A stretch of 64,000 nucleotides of DNA from Sphingomonas immobilis. GTDB lineage: Bacteria > Pseudomonadota > Alphaproteobacteria > Sphingomonadales > Sphingomonadaceae. Below, in pieces: positions 52,982 to 62,300 of this stretch (the stretch's first letter is position 1; every line of letters starts with the position of its first letter). The notes under the pieces were generated by a model. The model made no database searches, was not told where the DNA came from, and saw nothing but the letters and a program-made list of their open reading frames with translations. Both the position numbers and the translations under genes were made by a program. Where the stretch lies: positions 62,001 to 126,000 of the forward strand of contig NZ_JAUQSZ010000003.1 of the NCBI RefSeq assembly GCF_030580995.1, read 5' to 3'.

Positions 52982-53179
52982 CTAGGGGCACTTGGCAAAA
53001 CGACCCTTGGCATTGCGGCACTTGCCGTCCTTGCCCTTCGAAATGCCGGTGCTCGTCGCCTTTGCAGGCTCCGGGCATTTCACGAACTTGCCCTTGGCGT
53101 CCTTACAGGGCTTGGCGGCGAGCGCCGGAGTAGCCGACAACGCCAGCGATGCGACGGCGAGCAGTGCGATGCGGATCAG
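52982..53179 (-). CDS. Small secreted Cys-Lys repeat protein, apparent CTG start
   Basis: 65 residues. A signal peptide (LIRIALLAVASLALSATPALA) precedes two copies of the unit CKDAKGKFVKCP / CRNAKGRFAKCP, linked by Gly/Lys. The only codon at ideal spacing (6 bases) from a perfect AGGAGG is CTG at 53179; an ATG nearby is out of frame and stops after two codons. Either CTG is used or the start has mutated. The repeat is a short disulfide-forming unit seen in small sphingomonad secreted proteins. Confidence 0.5.
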   Translation of the reverse strand: MIRIALLAVASLALSATPALAAKPCKDAKGKFVKCPEPAKATSTGISKGKDGKCRNAKGRFAKCP

Positions 53180-53258
53180 TACATTCCTCCTGCCGAAAGT
53201 CGGTGAGCGCAAACTATCCCGGTGCTGGGTCGATCGCAATATCGACGCCCAAATCCGC

Positions 53259-53480
53259 TCAGGACTTCGGCACCGCCAGCCGATCCAATTCCACGGGAAT
53301 CTTATGGAACCGTTCGACGCTGGCGCCATCGCGCGCCAATGCCAGTGCTCCGATCCGCTTCACAATCCACCACGGCGCACGATCGTTATGCATGCGCCGG
53401 ATGGTCAGCGGCTCAGGAAGACGCTCCGTTTCTGGCCTCAGTGCAGTCACGACTGCGGCTCGGTCAATCCGTAGTTCCAA
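53259..53480 (-). CDS. Possible small hypothetical protein, 73 aa
   Basis: A TTG start at 53480 without a clear SD. It reads MELRIDRAAVVTALRPETER, then NDRAPWWIVKRIGALALARD and FHKIPVELDRLAVPKS. Composition looks coding but no family was recognised; uncertain. Confidence 0.3.
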   Translation of the reverse strand: MELRIDRAAVVTALRPETERLPEPLTIRRMHNDRAPWWIVKRIGALALARDGASVERFHKIPVELDRLAVPKS

Positions 53481-53679
53481 TCGGCGGGAGGAAGACCCTC
53501 ATGACCAAGCGCACACAAAGCGTCGTTTAGCCTGATCGCAACGTCAGTGAGATGAAGCGAGTCCGCGATGCGCAACGACGCCTCAATGGCGACCGCGAGT
53601 TCGTCGAGACTCATTTCGTTGGACACGTTTCCATGCTTCTCCAGCTTCCGCTCAACGCCCCCTCGCGTACATTACCAGC

Positions 53680-54210
53680 GTGAGCCCACGAGTCGAATCG
53701 CTGACAAAGACACAGGTCGAGTGCCTCAGAGCCAAATGGGATGGCATGACCGACGCTGAAATCGCGAAAATGCGGAATACATCGAGGCGCGTGGTAGAAA
53801 TGCACAACGCCGAATCTCGACGAAAACTGCGCACTAACACTACTGAAAGCGCAGCAAAAATAGCCGCTCGAGAATTGGGGTGGCCACCTTCGGATCGACC
53901 TTCGGATCGCAAATCCGAACTATCTCAAACTTCGATTTTCCCGCCAGCCATCTCCCACGGCCTGGAGCAGGCCACGGAGACTTCCGCGTTACGGGACATC
54001 GGTTGGAACTACGATCCGCCGCCGGCACGCATTTCGCCGTGGCCTCTCCGATCAAGGGGAGCACGCCGCAATGACCTGAGTATCTCGACACGCAATCTCT
54101 GGATCATCGCTATCGCGATCGGGATGCCAGCGGTTTTGGTGCTCTGCATGATGATGGGCGACTATCTGGGTCGGCTCGTCGCCGGCATTTCCCACTTCCT
54201 CGGCCCTTGA
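53680..54210 (+). CDS. LuxR-type HTH regulator with C-terminal membrane helix
   Basis: 176 residues from GTG 53680. The N-terminal HTH (SLTKTQVECLRAKWDGMTDA, EIAKMRNTSRRVVEMHNAES) is the LuxR/GerE C-terminal type used alone. A Pro/Ser-rich linker follows, then one membrane helix (LWIIAIAIGMPAVLVLCMMM) near the end. It would be a membrane-tethered DNA-binding protein. The signal and target are unknown, but it heads a run of five downstream genes that include a RadC-like protein. Confidence 0.65.
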   Translation: MSPRVESLTKTQVECLRAKWDGMTDAEIAKMRNTSRRVVEMHNAESRRKLRTNTTESAAKIAARELGWPPSDRPSDRKSELSQTSIFPPAISHGLEQATETSALRDIGWNYDPPPARISPWPLRSRGARRNDLSISTRNLWIIAIAIGMPAVLVLCMMMGDYLGRLVAGISHFLGP

Positions 54211-54253
54211 TCGCTTCATTTGCCGAAATTCATTCGGCTCAGGGGGTATCATC

Positions 54254-54604
54254 ATGCTGAACCATCGTCTCGCTGCGGCCCGTAAGGTCGCTGCGCATCT
54301 CATGCCGGCTGAAGCCGACCTCGAAAGCTCCATCGTTCGGAATGCACGTCTACAGATCGCGATCGTCGAAGCGCGTCAGGAAGCCAAGGCCCCGAAGAAC
54401 CTTGGTGCAGCCGCTCTTGTGCACCTTGCCGACGCCGGCCAAGCCCTGGCAGCGGCCTGGACCTCCATGACGAGCGCCCATTCCGCGCTGCACGAAGATC
54501 AACGACTGGCCGGTCTCAGCACCTTCGCCTTTGGCGATGTTGACGAGACGCCGACCAAAACGACCGGCATTCACGCCGAACCAGTCCTGCGCGAAGTCGC
54601 CTGA
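54254..54604 (+). CDS. Hypothetical protein, 116 aa
   Basis: Helical and soluble: HRLAAARKVAAHLMPAEADL, VRNARLQIAIVEARQEAKAP, VHLADAGQALAAAWTSMTSA, and an acidic end. CAGGGGGTATCATC precedes the start. It follows the LuxR-TM gene by 43 bases and may be co-transcribed. Not recognised; sphingomonads often carry a similar short protein after this regulator. Confidence 0.6.
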   Translation: MLNHRLAAARKVAAHLMPAEADLESSIVRNARLQIAIVEARQEAKAPKNLGAAALVHLADAGQALAAAWTSMTSAHSALHEDQRLAGLSTFAFGDVDETPTKTTGIHAEPVLREVA

Positions 54605-54647
54605 CGCCGCATTGACGGGATAGAGCAAGTGCGGTCTTCATATCTGC

Positions 54648-55094
54648 GTGTGGCATATAGGCGCCTTTCTGATCTGGTTGACCATGTGCTGCGGACTCGC
54701 CGCTTTGGTGGGTGGGGCGGCCGAGCGGCGAGCGGCGGCGTTGCTGGTTCTGGCATACGTCGCATCCTTCATCGCGGCCCGGATACGCGCCCACTCTCAA
54801 TACACGGCAGTGTATTACGACGCCTGGATCATCGACCTGCTCCTCCTGATCGCTCTCTACGTTCTGGCGATACGATCGACCCGGTTCTGGCCGATGTGGC
54901 TGGTCGCGATACATGTGCTAGCGGTGATCGCGCACCTGCTTCGGGTCATCGACCCCCTGATGATGTTCGAGGGCTATTACGGGATCATCAATCTTGCGGG
55001 ATGGCCGATGGCGGGGATTGTCGGGATCGCAGCATTTCGGCATCGCTATCGGGTCCGGCGCTTCGGCAGCGATCCGTCCTTCGCGACCTTCTGA
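54648..55094 (+). CDS. Hypothetical membrane protein, ~148 aa
   Basis: From GTG 54648. About five hydrophobic segments: IGAFLIWLTMCCGLAALVG, AALLVLAYVASFIAARI, IIDLLLLIALYVLAI, PMWLVAIHVLAVIAHLL, and MAGIVGIAAF. Not recognised. Its 3' end overlaps the RadC-like gene in another frame by about 90 bases. Confidence 0.6.
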   Translation: MWHIGAFLIWLTMCCGLAALVGGAAERRAAALLVLAYVASFIAARIRAHSQYTAVYYDAWIIDLLLLIALYVLAIRSTRFWPMWLVAIHVLAVIAHLLRVIDPLMMFEGYYGIINLAGWPMAGIVGIAAFRHRYRVRRFGSDPSFATF

Positions 55095-55660
55095 GTTGTG
55101 CCAGACCGGGTAATGCAGACGTCTGGGCGGAACGGCTGCTCAACGAATACGGCACGCTCTACGCCGTCATACGGGGACCGGCTCGTCGCACCCTTCCGTT
55201 TTTGAACGGATGTTACGATGCCCTCGACCTGCTGCAGACGATGCATGCCTGCCATCTGGAGATGCTCCGGGGAGAGGTGGAAGAACGGGAGCCTCTCACC
55301 GGGGAAGACGCGGTTCAGTATCTGACGGCTGCAATTGGTCACGAGGAAACCGAGGTCGTCTGGGCGCTCTTCCTGGACCACCGATACCGGCTGATCAAAA
55401 GCGAGGCGCTGTTCCGGGGCGGCTTTGACAGCTGTAACATTGAAGTCGGCATGATCATGCGTCGCGCGCTGGAACTCGAGGCGCGTGCTCTGCTCCTCGC
55501 GCACAATCATCCCAGCGGTGACTGCACGCCAAGCCACGCGGACAAGATTCTCACCTCTCAAATCGCCAGGGCCGGGAAGGACCTTTCCGTAACGTTGGTA
55601 GATCATCTGATCATATCTGCGGAATCGTTCACGAGCTTCCGCAGAGAATTGCTGCTGTGA
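55001..55660 (+). CDS. RadC-like JAB/MPN (JAMM) domain protein
   Basis: 219 residues if started at ATG 55001; a later start is possible. The N-terminal part resembles the helical region before RadC domains (LRDLLSCARPGNADVWAERL). The JAMM metal site is complete: HNHPSGDCTPSHAD (HxHPSGxxxPSxxD), with the family's Glu region RRALELEARALLLAHNH. RadC proteins are named for repair but their biochemical role is unsettled. Many copies lie on mobile islands, and the neighbourhood here (small proteins, IS remnants) fits that. Confidence 0.8.
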   Translation: MADGGDCRDRSISASLSGPALRQRSVLRDLLSCARPGNADVWAERLLNEYGTLYAVIRGPARRTLPFLNGCYDALDLLQTMHACHLEMLRGEVEEREPLTGEDAVQYLTAAIGHEETEVVWALFLDHRYRLIKSEALFRGGFDSCNIEVGMIMRRALELEARALLLAHNHPSGDCTPSHADKILTSQIARAGKDLSVTLVDHLIISAESFTSFRRELLL

Positions 55661-55710
55661 TCCTCTCGTTTGGCGCTGTCCTACAGCGACGCGATTTGCA
55701 AAGTAGCATC

Positions 55711-55860
55711 ATGCCCTCCCCAAATGATCCCGATGAACGTACAGAGTCTCGCTGGCGAGAAATGGGTGAAGCTATCGAGTTTTGGGTGCTCGCGGCACTT
55801 GTTGCCGGTGCGCCGGTTTATGGCATTATCTCCGCACTCCTCGGCGCGTTCCGGAATTAG
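55711..55860 (+). CDS. Small membrane protein, 49 aa
   Basis: From ATG 55711: a charged start (NDPDERTESRWREMGEAIEF) and one helix (VLAALVAGAPVYGIISALLG). No family recognised. It lies 50 bases after the RadC-like gene and 7 bases before the next. Confidence 0.45.
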   Translation: MPSPNDPDERTESRWREMGEAIEFWVLAALVAGAPVYGIISALLGAFRN

Positions 55861-55867
55861 CGCCACG

Positions 55868-56161
55868 ATGCGCGTGCCCGACTGGCAAACGCTCTGCTCT
55901 GCGCGGACTTTTGATGCGTTGCTGCTTCTGCACTTCGGCCCCGGTGAACTCGACGAGCTCTCGCCCGAGGAGTATGACGCCGCGATCGGACGCCTGCGCG
56001 ATGGCTTCGGTCGGGAGCAAGACCCTGGGCGCCGTTTCGCTCTGTGGGCACTTTTGCATCTGTTCGATGAGGCCCCTTCGCTTGAGCAGACTTTCGACGA
56101 TCCAGCCACGATCATAGCGGCGCATGAGTTTGTGAACGCATCGGAACCTGTGATCGTTTGA
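55868..56161 (+). CDS. Hypothetical protein, 97 aa
   Basis: From ATG 55868: MRVPDWQTLCSARTFDALLL, acidic ELDELSPEEYDAAIGRLRDG, then LWALLHLFDEAPSLEQTFDD. Soluble and helical. Not recognised. It follows the small membrane gene by 7 bases, so the pair may be one unit. Confidence 0.5.
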   Translation: MRVPDWQTLCSARTFDALLLLHFGPGELDELSPEEYDAAIGRLRDGFGREQDPGRRFALWALLHLFDEAPSLEQTFDDPATIIAAHEFVNASEPVIV

Positions 56162-56527
56162 ACGCGCCTCGACTTGCCTAATAACATGAGACCGGCGTAA
56201 TCTCAGGTCGGATTTGCCCCCGCAAAATTGGACAATGACTTCGGCATTATTGATCGGGTGTCCGCATCGACGAACCCGACAGCTGTCTGAGGGCCAAGTG
56301 CCAAATCTCGGTCGTCTCGGCCGCTGCTCGCCGCTGGATGAACGAACAACCGCTTTCAGGACGTCGCCGCTTCGATTTCGATGGCCGATGTGAGCACGCT
56401 TAGGTGCCACGCGGTAGCCGGTCGGAATACCTTCAGGGTGCCACTGTACTAGCTTTCATAGCAACTGGTCCAGACGAGAAACCGTCCAGACCAACTGACC
56501 TCGTCTAAATGTCTACAGACCTTCCGC
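56162..56527. other. Spacer without a supported gene
   Basis: No gene supported. Fragments near 56190-56260 have the look of insertion-sequence ends, but no inverted repeat could be fixed by eye. Confidence 0.4.
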
Positions 56528-56965
56528 CTATTGCGCCGTCTTCTGAACCTCACCCTGACCCATGGCAGACACCAGAACACCGCCGTTGCTGCTGAAACTG
56601 GCCGCCGGCAGCGTTGCGAGCTTATCGCCGACCTTCATGCTGATCGTCTCGATCCGCTCCCGCGCGTCGGTGGCGGCCGAGCGGACGCGGCCGATGACGT
56701 TGCCGGCGGTGTCGCGCACCTTCATGCCGCGCGGCCCCCCCGAGCCCGATCCGGCACCCTCGCCGCTGCCCGAAAACGCCGCGCCGTCGATGCCGCCATT
56801 CGCATTGCCCGATGCAATGCCGTCCGCCGAGCCGGAGCCCGACGTCAGACCGGTCGCGCGGTCTTTCGCCGTGCTCACGACATTGCCGGCACGATCGCGC
56901 AAGGTGCCGACGGCGTTGACGGCGCGGTCACGAACCGTCCCGACCGTATTGCGCGCAGTGCCCAC
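56528..56965 (-). CDS. Repeat-rich protein, probably truncated at its start by an IS
   Basis: 145 residues from a GTG at 56965. The N-terminal ~40 residues carry G-T-x-R-N/D repeats (TARNTVGTVRDRAVNAVGTL, RDRAGNVVSTAKDRA). Then comes a Gly/Ser-rich linker and a PRC-like strand block (KVRDTAGNVIGRVRSAATDA) with MKVGDKLATLPAASFSSNGG. The repeat ends abruptly at the junction with IS3 DNA, so the real start and any signal peptide are likely lost. A Gly-rich exported protein is possible. Confidence 0.5.
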   Translation of the reverse strand: MGTARNTVGTVRDRAVNAVGTLRDRAGNVVSTAKDRATGLTSGSGSADGIASGNANGGIDGAAFSGSGEGAGSGSGGPRGMKVRDTAGNVIGRVRSAATDARERIETISMKVGDKLATLPAASFSSNGGVLVSAMGQGEVQKTAQ

Positions 56966-57061
56966 GGTGCCGCGTGTTGATCAGTGTGTTTCAGGTCAGG
57001 ACACAGCTTCAGGAATGGACGCTGAGCAATATCCCTAAAATCCTCATGGCGACATTTCTGC
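56966..57061. other. Junction of truncated gene and IS3 remnant
   Basis: Plus-strand bases ~56985-57083 read ISVFQVRTQLQEWTLSNIPK, then a hydrophobic [14 protein letters not shown] and TGA. This may be the tail of a disrupted membrane protein. Evidence is limited to composition. Confidence 0.25.
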
Positions 57062-57950
<889 letters not shown>

Positions 57951-58007
57951 GCGCCGCACGAACGCGATCACTATCTCCAGCAAATAGCGCGTCCCCCAAC
58001 GCTGAAG

Positions 58008-59231
58008 TTATGGTGTATCGGTGAGCCACTGGCTATCGAGACGGACGATTTGCGCCATCTGCATCTGGGCGTTTGTGGCGAGGTCAACAGGGCCGTTTAC
58101 CGTCACGCTGCGGCCTCCACCAAATGGCCCGCCGAGCGGCAGCAGCGCATAAGCCGTCGAATCTGCGATCATTGGCCTCAAGATATAGGGCCCGGGCGCC
58201 AAGGGCAGACGGTCAATCTTGCACCGTACAGTGGAGCGACCTGGAGCAAGCTGGCGACCGGCGAAGTCGAAAACTGAGGAGACGCAAGTCATGCCGTCTG
58301 GCGTCCAGAGCGAGAAGCCGGGGAAAATGCCAACAACGTCGGGCATTTGCATTTGGATTTCCATTTCCAAGGTAATGGTAGATCCAGTTTCGGCATGACT
58401 CTGCGCGACTTCCCCGAAGCCGAGTGCGAGGATCGCCACTGTGGCGCCGTCGTCGGGCGCGAACGGCGTTTCATGCCGCTCTGTTTCCGCAAGATAGGCA
58501 CGGACGATCGCCTGCGTCTCACCCTCAGCAGTGACGCGACCATGGTCGAGCAAGATGCCGCGTTGGCACACCGCATGAACATGCGCGATCGCGTGCGACA
58601 CTAAGAGCAAACCACCACCGCGCGCCAGAAATTCCTTCATGTACGTCAGACACTTGCGTTGAAACGCCACGTCTCCAACCGCGAGCACTTCATCGACGAG
58701 CAACACGTCGGCTTCCAGCAGAGCGGCAATACCGAACGCTAAGCGCGCCCGCATACCCGTGCTGAAGGTCTGAAGAACTGTATCGGCACTGTCCTCCAGT
58801 CCGGCGAAGGCAAGCACGTCGGGAACCATTGCGGCGGCGCGTTTGCGATTGATGCCGTGGAGCTGCGCCGCCAGTCGGATGTTTTCACACGCAGTGAGCA
58901 ATGGGTTGAGACCAGCGCCAAGCTCAATGAGCGCGACCACCCGGCCGCGTATTACAACCCGGCCGCGGTCCAGGGGTAATAAGCCGGCCAACACCTTCAG
59001 CAGAGTCGACTTTCCCGCACCGTTGCTTCCGAGCACCGCCACAGCCTCGCCGGCGTGCAGCTGTAGGGACACGTCATCGAGCGCCCAGAATTCGCCCCTG
59101 CGTAACCGCATCAAGCGCTGCGTGGGCAAAAATTCGGCGAGAATGTCGAGCGCGCCGTATAACAGCGAGCGGCGCACACCGGGGCAGAACCTCTTACTGG
59201 CGCCATCGACCTGAAGGAGCGGCTTGGTCAT
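58008..59231 (-). CDS. ABC transporter ATPase with Wzt-like C-terminal domain
   Basis: 407 residues from ATG 59231 (TAATG overlap with the permease stop). Walker A GSNGAGKSTLLKV, signature FSTGMRARLAFGI, Walker B ADVLLVDEVLAVGD and the H-loop LVSHAIAHV. The C-terminal ~150 residues are a Wzt-type beta domain (TITLEMEIQMQMPDVVGIFP, SLWTPDGMTCVSS, YILRPMIADSTAYALLPLGG), which binds the terminal structure of the exported glycan in O-antigen systems. It powers export with the permease at 59231-60055. Confidence 0.88.
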   Translation of the reverse strand: MTKPLLQVDGASKRFCPGVRRSLLYGALDILAEFLPTQRLMRLRRGEFWALDDVSLQLHAGEAVAVLGSNGAGKSTLLKVLAGLLPLDRGRVVIRGRVVALIELGAGLNPLLTACENIRLAAQLHGINRKRAAAMVPDVLAFAGLEDSADTVLQTFSTGMRARLAFGIAALLEADVLLVDEVLAVGDVAFQRKCLTYMKEFLARGGGLLLVSHAIAHVHAVCQRGILLDHGRVTAEGETQAIVRAYLAETERHETPFAPDDGATVAILALGFGEVAQSHAETGSTITLEMEIQMQMPDVVGIFPGFSLWTPDGMTCVSSVFDFAGRQLAPGRSTVRCKIDRLPLAPGPYILRPMIADSTAYALLPLGGPFGGGRSVTVNGPVDLATNAQMQMAQIVRLDSQWLTDTP

Positions 59232-60055
59232 TACCCTAGCCGCGCGACGATATGCGGTCGCGCAAGGCGGTAGATGAACCAAGCTACCAGCAGCAGCGCG
59301 GCAGCAAGCGCGGCTGTGGCCGCAAAGCCGTTTGACACTGATAAACGCACCAACAGATTACGCGGCGTGTCCAGCAAAGGTATGAGCGGGTTGAACCGCT
59401 GCACGCCGCTCGCGGTAATTGGATAAGCGACCGGCATCGCGAACACGAGCAGGTTTGTCACCAGTAACAGGCCTCGCGCGCCATCCTCGTATAGAAGCGT
59501 AATCGGCGCAAATAGAAGACCGACCGCCAGCCCCAACATTGCCACAGGAACCGCAGCAAAAGGTGCGAACAGCGTCGTCGTGCCCAATGGCACTCGCAGG
59601 AAAATGCAAAGTATCAGTAACGAGCCAAGCCGCACGGCTGCGTTGAGGAACGCCTCATATACACCCGCCAAGATCATAGCCTCGTGTGGTACACGTAATC
59701 TCGTGACCGTGCCGCGATGTGCGATCAATTGTCGCGTGGGGGCGTTCAGCGTTTCTAACAACAACTGCCATAAGGTCGTACCGGCAAAAACAAACACCGC
59801 AACCGGCATGCCGATATCTGGAAAGTGGAAAATTCCGCGCGCCTGAACATAGCTGATTGCGGTCACCGCCATGATCGCCGGAATAAAAAGCCAAAGATGC
59901 CCGAGCAGGGCGCGACGGCTCTGGGTCTGCAAGCCCGCTTGGAACAGCGTAAACCCGAGCGACAGACTCTGATGGAGATCGGTTGCCGCCTCATGCACAA
60001 AGCGCCGCCCGTTGCGGAGCTGCGGGCCGGCTTCGTAGATGATCTGTTTCTTCAT
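59231..60055 (-). CDS. ABC-2 type polysaccharide exporter permease (Wzm-like)
   Basis: 274 residues from ATG 60055. Six hydrophobic segments (e.g. ALLGHLWLFIPAIMAVTAIS, VAVFVFAGTTLWQLLLETL, LLILCIFLRVPLGTTTLFA, LLLVTNLLVFAMPVAYPI), typical of ABC-2 permeases for capsule, O-antigen or lipid-linked glycan. The start ATG lies 4 bases after the UbiA stop. Confidence 0.85.
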   Translation of the reverse strand: MKKQIIYEAGPQLRNGRRFVHEAATDLHQSLSLGFTLFQAGLQTQSRRALLGHLWLFIPAIMAVTAISYVQARGIFHFPDIGMPVAVFVFAGTTLWQLLLETLNAPTRQLIAHRGTVTRLRVPHEAMILAGVYEAFLNAAVRLGSLLILCIFLRVPLGTTTLFAPFAAVPVAMLGLAVGLLFAPITLLYEDGARGLLLVTNLLVFAMPVAYPITASGVQRFNPLIPLLDTPRNLLVRLSVSNGFAATAALAAALLLVAWFIYRLARPHIVARLG

Positions 60056-60059
60056 GACT

Positions 60060-61124
60060 TCATCGTTTCCCTTGCCGCCGGTCTGGTCCTCGTAATGCAA
60101 AGGACAAGCCCCTAGCTCGCAGTATGGCGAGGAAGAGTGTCGCCTCGCTTAGCAAAATCGGGGCGAACAGGATCAGATGTGTTAACAGGACGGCCGCATC
60201 CTGCGGATGGCGCGAGGTAGCCGCCAGCAAAAGTGAGAGCGGCAGTAACGTGACGTAGTAATCAGCCAACAGCGTCACACATTGTGACCGCGGCTCTACG
60301 AGGGTGATCGACCACTGCCGTGCCTGCAGTTTGATGATCGTCGCGGTGCTGTAGGCGGCGAGCCCCAGCGCCGGGATTTTTCCCGGCAGCAATGCAAGCA
60401 GCGCGAACAGCGTGATTAGCTCCAGCGGGAAGAACAGCCGTTCGCCGCAACGCCTCGCCTTATTCTCGCCGACGCGTTGAACAAAGGTTTGGCTACCGCT
60501 GCGGCGGTCCGCATCCGCATCGCGTAGCTGATGACCGAGAATTGAGCGCAACCCTGTCCCAAGCGCCCAGACGGCGAGAACGCCTGTCCAAAACGGCCAC
60601 GGCGCAACACCCGCCGCGCGAAACGCGACCAGCGCGGCGGTAAGGCTTGGGAATAGGTGCGCTCCACACGCATCCGCCATAAGCCCGGCAAATCCGCACT
60701 CTTTGAGGCGCAGCGGCGACAGCGAATAGGCGGTGAACGAGAGCCAAGCGGCGACGTAGACGAGAACAAGAGCCGGATCGTCCCGCCAATGATATGCAAA
60801 AGCCACGCCTGACGCGACGAGTGCCACTATGAGCACCATCGAGAGCGCGATGCGGCGTGGGCGTCCAGCCAACCGGTTTGGCTTTCCTGCCGCGCGATCT
60901 TCGCGAATGTCAGCCAGGTCGTTGATGATGCTGACGTAGGTGGCGCCAACCACCAATGCGGCCAATAACACGAGCCCCTCACGCCAGGCCGGGACGATCG
61001 GTCTACCAGTCAAGATGAAGGGCGCGTAGAACGCGGCGAGTAACGTTGGCATCTTGGACGACCACCAGTCGCTCGCCCGTGCTATCGAGCCGACATCGCT
61101 AAAACGCTTTCCCAGCCCCTTCAT
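60060..61124 (-). CDS. UbiA-family prenyltransferase
   Basis: 354 residues, about nine membrane helices. First Asp-rich motif NDLADIREDRAAGKPN (NDxxDxxxD) after helix 2; second motif GHQLRDADADRRSGSQTF after helix 6. UbiA enzymes join a prenyl diphosphate to an aromatic or sugar-phosphate acceptor in the membrane. Here it is followed at once by ABC exporter genes, unlike ubiquinone or heme pathway members. Its acceptor is unknown. Confidence 0.88.
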   Translation of the reverse strand: MKGLGKRFSDVGSIARASDWWSSKMPTLLAAFYAPFILTGRPIVPAWREGLVLLAALVVGATYVSIINDLADIREDRAAGKPNRLAGRPRRIALSMVLIVALVASGVAFAYHWRDDPALVLVYVAAWLSFTAYSLSPLRLKECGFAGLMADACGAHLFPSLTAALVAFRAAGVAPWPFWTGVLAVWALGTGLRSILGHQLRDADADRRSGSQTFVQRVGENKARRCGERLFFPLELITLFALLALLPGKIPALGLAAYSTATIIKLQARQWSITLVEPRSQCVTLLADYYVTLLPLSLLLAATSRHPQDAAVLLTHLILFAPILLSEATLFLAILRARGLSFALRGPDRRQGKR

Positions 61125-61223
61125 CGTTCGGCCCTCACCCTCTCATGTTGCCGCTACAAGTTCCGCCGGAGGCAGGCTACAGGATTGCGTTAGATGCTGA
61201 TATTCGAGGAGGTTGGACCGAAG

Positions 61224-62300
61224 ATGGCCGGGGGTTCAAAGGCGCAGCGGGACGTCGATGGCGAACAGGTCAACGCCGCCATCGACCGCGGCCTTGCCTA
61301 TCTCGCCGAGCATCAATATCCCAATGGCGAATTCTGCTGCTATATCGCGATCGATGAGCCGATGCAGGGCTGGTGCGTTACCGACAGCACGGTCTTTGCG
61401 ACAATGGTCGTCGCCTCATGCCTGGTATCGACAGAGGCCCATCCCGCAAGCGAGCACATGCTGCGCAAGGCGACAATATACATGCAGTCGCAGCAACACC
61501 ATGGACCGACATGGCCGGTATTCTCCGATCGCCACCGCTGGCACGCGGCAGTTCCGTACGATTCGGATAGTCTCGCCTATGCCTCAGCCTTTCTGCAGGC
61601 TCGCGGCATCGTATATCCTGCGCTGAACATCCCGTTGCTGCTCGCGAACCGCAACCGCCAGGGTCTTTTCTTAACCTGGTTCCTGTTGCGACCCGTCTGG
61701 CCAAGGAATCGGACGCATTTGCGCGTCACTGCCAAGCGACTGCTGCACCCGTTGCGCAATATACTGTTCTGGCGGGCCAATGAGTGTGATCCCGATGACG
61801 TCGACATGGGGATCAACGCCAACATCCTATATTATCTCGGCGAGCGACCGGAAACGCTTCCGATCGTGACTGCCTTACTGCGTGTCATTGTGGAGGGGCG
61901 CGAGGACGATTGCGACAAATGGTACCGCAACAGGTTCAGCATCTATTATCTCATCGCTCGAGCATATTCGAAGGGAGCGCACGGCCTTGCTCCGGCGCGG
62001 GATCTGATCGTCGAACGCATCCTCGCGACCGCGCAACGCGATGGCAGCTTCGGTACCTCGATCCTCGATACGGCGTTTGCAGTCTCAACATTGCTGTTAC
62101 TCGACGCCCCGACAGCGCAGGTCCATCAAGCGGTGGCAGCGTTACTAGATCAGCAGACCCAGGCGGGAAATTGGGTGCGCTGGCTATTCTATTACGGCGG
62201 CCCGCAGCGCTCGCAAGGATGGGGGTCGGAAGAGTTGACCACCGGCTTCTGTCTCGAAGCTGTGGCGCTTTACCGAGCGAAATTTGGAATCTCAGTCTAG
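61224..62300 (+). CDS. Prenyltransferase/squalene-cyclase-repeat-like protein
   Basis: 358 residues; ATG 61224 is preferred (GAGGAGG upstream), 61194 possible. An (alpha/alpha)-barrel layout: VNAAIDRGLAYLAEHQYPNG, VTDSTVFATMVVASCLVS, WPVFSDRHRWHA, DMGINANILYYLGERPETLP, and the QW-like repeat QRDGSFGTSILDTAFAVSTL. The cyclase DxDD or QW catalytic sets are not complete, so it may be a single-barrel relative of class II terpene cyclases. It is divergent from UbiA and ends convergent with the GT4 gene (4-base overlap on CTAG). This pairing suggests an isoprenoid product. Confidence 0.65.
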   Translation: MAGGSKAQRDVDGEQVNAAIDRGLAYLAEHQYPNGEFCCYIAIDEPMQGWCVTDSTVFATMVVASCLVSTEAHPASEHMLRKATIYMQSQQHHGPTWPVFSDRHRWHAAVPYDSDSLAYASAFLQARGIVYPALNIPLLLANRNRQGLFLTWFLLRPVWPRNRTHLRVTAKRLLHPLRNILFWRANECDPDDVDMGINANILYYLGERPETLPIVTALLRVIVEGREDDCDKWYRNRFSIYYLIARAYSKGAHGLAPARDLIVERILATAQRDGSFGTSILDTAFAVSTLLLLDAPTAQVHQAVAALLDQQTQAGNWVRWLFYYGGPQRSQGWGSEELTTGFCLEAVALYRAKFGISV

